Made by a program: the position numbers and the translations under genes
Assembly (NCBI GenBank): GCA_017540605.1
Contig: JAFYAS010000005.1
Coordinates: forward strand, 1-64,000
Length of the DNA: 64,000 bases
Origin: Lachnospiraceae bacterium
GTDB taxonomy: Bacteria > Bacillota > Clostridia > Lachnospirales > Lachnospiraceae
Reading direction: 5' to 3'
Part shown: in pieces, positions 62,282 through 64,000 of the stretch
Layout of the letters: each line of letters opens with the position of its first letter
Numbering within the stretch: position 1 is the first letter of the stretch
Notes under the pieces: model-generated
The model's input: the letters and a program-made list of their open reading frames with translations, nothing else
Database searches by the model: none
Told to the model about the DNA's origin: nothing

Positions 62282-64000
62282 CTACTTTGTAATATTGTTA
62301 TTCTGTGGTACTTTATTCTTTCCTTTATTCTTAGCTTCAAGCTTTTGGGTATTTCTCGCCAACGCCCTTTTAGCTCCGTACTTTGTCTCAAAACTCTGAA
62401 GGTTAAGCTCGGGCACATAGCCCCCTCGCTTATTCATGATATCACCTATGATTCCCCCGATTCTAATATTTAAGTATTCTCCCTGCCTTTTAGGGCTGTA
62501 CTTTGATACTATTGCCAGGGCATCCATGGTATTGTCAAAGCAATCCCTGCCTTCTTCAGTTCGTCTTCTCTTTTTCTTACCCTTTATATACTGGGTTGCT
62601 GCATAGACCAGATCAACATTTGCCTGCCTAAAAGCGGAGGCCTTCTCTCTATCCGTCATTCCCTCGGTGTTTAAATTCGCTGCTGCCTTTATACTTTCTA
62701 CCAGATTCTTATATTCGGTACTATGTCCTTTTTCCGATACCATATTGTCTGCAAGTATCTTCATATCCTCTTTATACTTGTCATAATCACCGGGATTGAC
62801 ACTGAAAAGCCTGCATCTGATCTCCTCTCCAAGCTTTATTGCTGCATCCTTGTTCTTAACAGCTGCCTCAAGCTTATTATGCTCCACAAAATCATGGATC
62901 TGATATATATCATCGATATGTTTTGCGACATTTCTTACTCTGCTTAATGAGAAATCCTTGCCAAGCTTCTTTAATGTAAAGCCCGCAAGAATCTTGCAAA
63001 ACGCTTTTTCCATCTCTGTAATGGTCTTTGGATCATTGCCTCCCTCCACAGTATGAAGCTCCATATATCTGTCATAGCTTACAGTATTATTCTTTTTCTT
63101 CGGAGCAATGATGATATCCTCATCCTTTGCTTTTTTCTTTACAACATCATTCTTAACAGCTGCTTTTTTATTGGCTTTCTTTACATTACTCTCAAGCTCC
63201 TTGTGGGGTGCATCGGGAAGGATGAAAACCTCATTCTTTTGATCCAACTTGGGAAGATTCTTGATCTCATACTGCATACCACCATCATGAATGATCTCAA
63301 TGTTCTTAAAAAGCTTTCCGTCATAAGCAAGCTCATCAAAGCTTTGTGTGAACTTAGGACTTGTGGACATAGCGATACAAAAATCTTGAACTACTCCTCC
63401 GAAACCTGAGCCTGCATCCATTATATTGTTTCTGTAGCAATAATCAACAAAAGACTGTCCCTGGCCTTTTTCCTTATATTTATTTATGGTGTGCTTCATA
63501 AATCTTGTCTGGATGGCTCCATTAAGATAATGCCCTTCATGCATATCGCCTTTTTCTTTAAAGCTGAAATGATTATCTATCACATAGCCTGTCCTAGTAT
63601 TCCAGAAAGAAAACGGCCCTACAAGATTCTTGGAATATTCATGTGCGGCTTTATAATCCTTGATCTCCGGCTCAGTCTTAGTAATATAGTCAGTTGCCTC
63701 TTCTTCAAAACGCCACAGCTCCTGCCATGCATCAAAGGCAATAAATCCAAGAGCACCAAGCTTTTGATAGGTTTCTGTATATTCAAAATACTCATCATCT
63801 GTATCCAGCTCCTTGAATATATTATCCGTAAGCTTAGCTGCATTCTTAATTCCCTTATATATTTCCTCTGCAAAGAATTTTCTCTCCTCGGGACCATCCT
63901 TGGTCTGTTTTTCCATGATCTCTTCAAACTTAGCTTGCTTTTCTTTTTTATACTTGCTGTTATCAAAGAGATCATCCAATGAATATTTGGGATTGCCGTC
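62282..64000 (-). CDS. Giant modular protein, modules D and E, N-terminus beyond the window
   Basis: The frame is open through the window edge. The first visible residues DGNPKYSLDDLFDNSKYKKE align with NPIYTLDDIYDNTRFVEHKQ of the 28529 protein, so about 100 or more N-terminal residues are missing and the TTG at 63979 is not the start. Module D continues (EERKFFAEEIYKGIKNAAKL, AFDAWQEL). A Lys-rich linker (KKANKKAAVKNDVVKKKAKD) leads to module E (YDRYMELHTVEGG, GHSTEYKNLVESIKAA, CFDNTMDALAIVSKYSPKR). The end SFETKYGAKRALARNTQK resembles the 41285 protein and the remnant at 24931. No enzyme motif is seen. It is cotranscribed with the kinase gene at 59906. Confidence 0.83.
   Translation of the reverse strand, partial: DGNPKYSLDDLFDNSKYKKEKQAKFEEIMEKQTKDGPEERKFFAEEIYKGIKNAAKLTDNIFKELDTDDEYFEYTETYQKLGALGFIAFDAWQELWRFEEEATDYITKTEPEIKDYKAAHEYSKNLVGPFSFWNTRTGYVIDNHFSFKEKGDMHEGHYLNGAIQTRFMKHTINKYKEKGQGQSFVDYCYRNNIMDAGSGFGGVVQDFCIAMSTSPKFTQSFDELAYDGKLFKNIEIIHDGGMQYEIKNLPKLDQKNEVFILPDAPHKELESNVKKANKKAAVKNDVVKKKAKDEDIIIAPKKKNNTVSYDRYMELHTVEGGNDPKTITEMEKAFCKILAGFTLKKLGKDFSLSRVRNVAKHIDDIYQIHDFVEHNKLEAAVKNKDAAIKLGEEIRCRLFSVNPGDYDKYKEDMKILADNMVSEKGHSTEYKNLVESIKAAANLNTEGMTDREKASAFRQANVDLVYAATQYIKGKKKRRRTEEGRDCFDNTMDALAIVSKYSPKRQGEYLNIRIGGIIGDIMNKRGGYVPELNLQSFETKYGAKRALARNTQKLEAKNKGKNKVPQNNNITK

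Noticed and set aside
9390..64000. Many open frames of 60-180 codons opposite or inside the giant genes.
   Set aside because: They lack ribosome binding sites, follow the codon phase of the long genes and show no recognisable protein features; they are shadows of the coding strand.
1..64000. tRNA, rRNA, riboswitch or CRISPR loci.
   Set aside because: I found no cloverleaf-like segments, conserved rRNA stretches, recognisable aptamer cores or regular spacer arrays on either strand.

Overview
The window looks like a chromosomal segment of a low-to-moderate GC Firmicute, most likely a Lachnospiraceae-type Clostridium (Butyrivibrio, Roseburia or a relative). This rests on the rpmE - DUF1385 - prmC - prfA order at the left end, the LytS-type histidine kinase, AGGAGG-type ribosome binding sites and AT-rich intergenic regions. 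The genus is an inference; no rRNA or other taxonomic marker is present.

Layout: 1-2331 is a housekeeping block on the minus strand (rpmE, DUF1385 membrane protein, prmC, start of prfA). 2683-7011 (plus strand) is a 1442-residue protein with a papain-like cysteine protease centre. 7221-9305 is a two-component pair: a LytS-type kinase and a response regulator with a SARP/BTAD-like output domain. 9390-54900 is an almost unbroken minus-strand array of very large proteins (553-1684 residues) without signal peptides or membrane segments. It is interrupted only at 33696-35975 by two repeat-like elements, a GNAT acetyltransferase and a Gfo/Idh/MocA oxidoreductase. 55207-58071 is an MBOAT plus AlgX/AlgJ-like O-acylation pair. 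58254-59735 is a DUF218 membrane protein. 59906-64000 holds two more members of the giant family, the last cut by the window edge.

The giant proteins are built from shared helical modules. In these notes module A has the signature GI..W.E.EG; module B has GWSPED and TDTDEMR; module C has GSKNNNYKNM; module D has YSFEDIMD or YTLDDIYD and AWQE; module E has YD.Y..LHTG and RSAEY; module F is a C-terminal region shared by the 22289 and 28529 genes. Some members also carry recognisable enzyme centres: a cysteine protease, three PI3/4-kinase/HipA-like kinase domains in two proteins, and a GHSRG serine-hydrolase centre. The combination of large size, modular helical scaffolds and protease, kinase and lipase activities resembles an effector or toxin repertoire, but no secretion apparatus is visible here and this is inference.

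The strongest new observation is regulatory. Ten intergenic sites share one promoter architecture: two or three direct TTGTTGC-like heptamers with an 11-bp period, then exactly 11 bp, then a -10 hexamer (seven of ten with an extended TGn), and no normal -35. Heptamers at 11-bp period are how SARP activators are known to bind. The SARP-like response regulator lies inside the array and has an ordinary promoter of its own. The same site precedes the protease gene, every giant-gene operon whose start lies in the window, and the MBOAT/AlgJ operon, so I propose one two-component regulon covering all of them. The operons inferred from spacing are: 2683-7011; 13406-9390; 24742-13552 (five genes); 28347-25135 plus a gene remnant; 33583-28529; 38824-35984; 44494-38924 (two genes); 54900-44625 (three genes); 58071-55207 (two genes); and beyond 64000 to 59906 (at least two genes).
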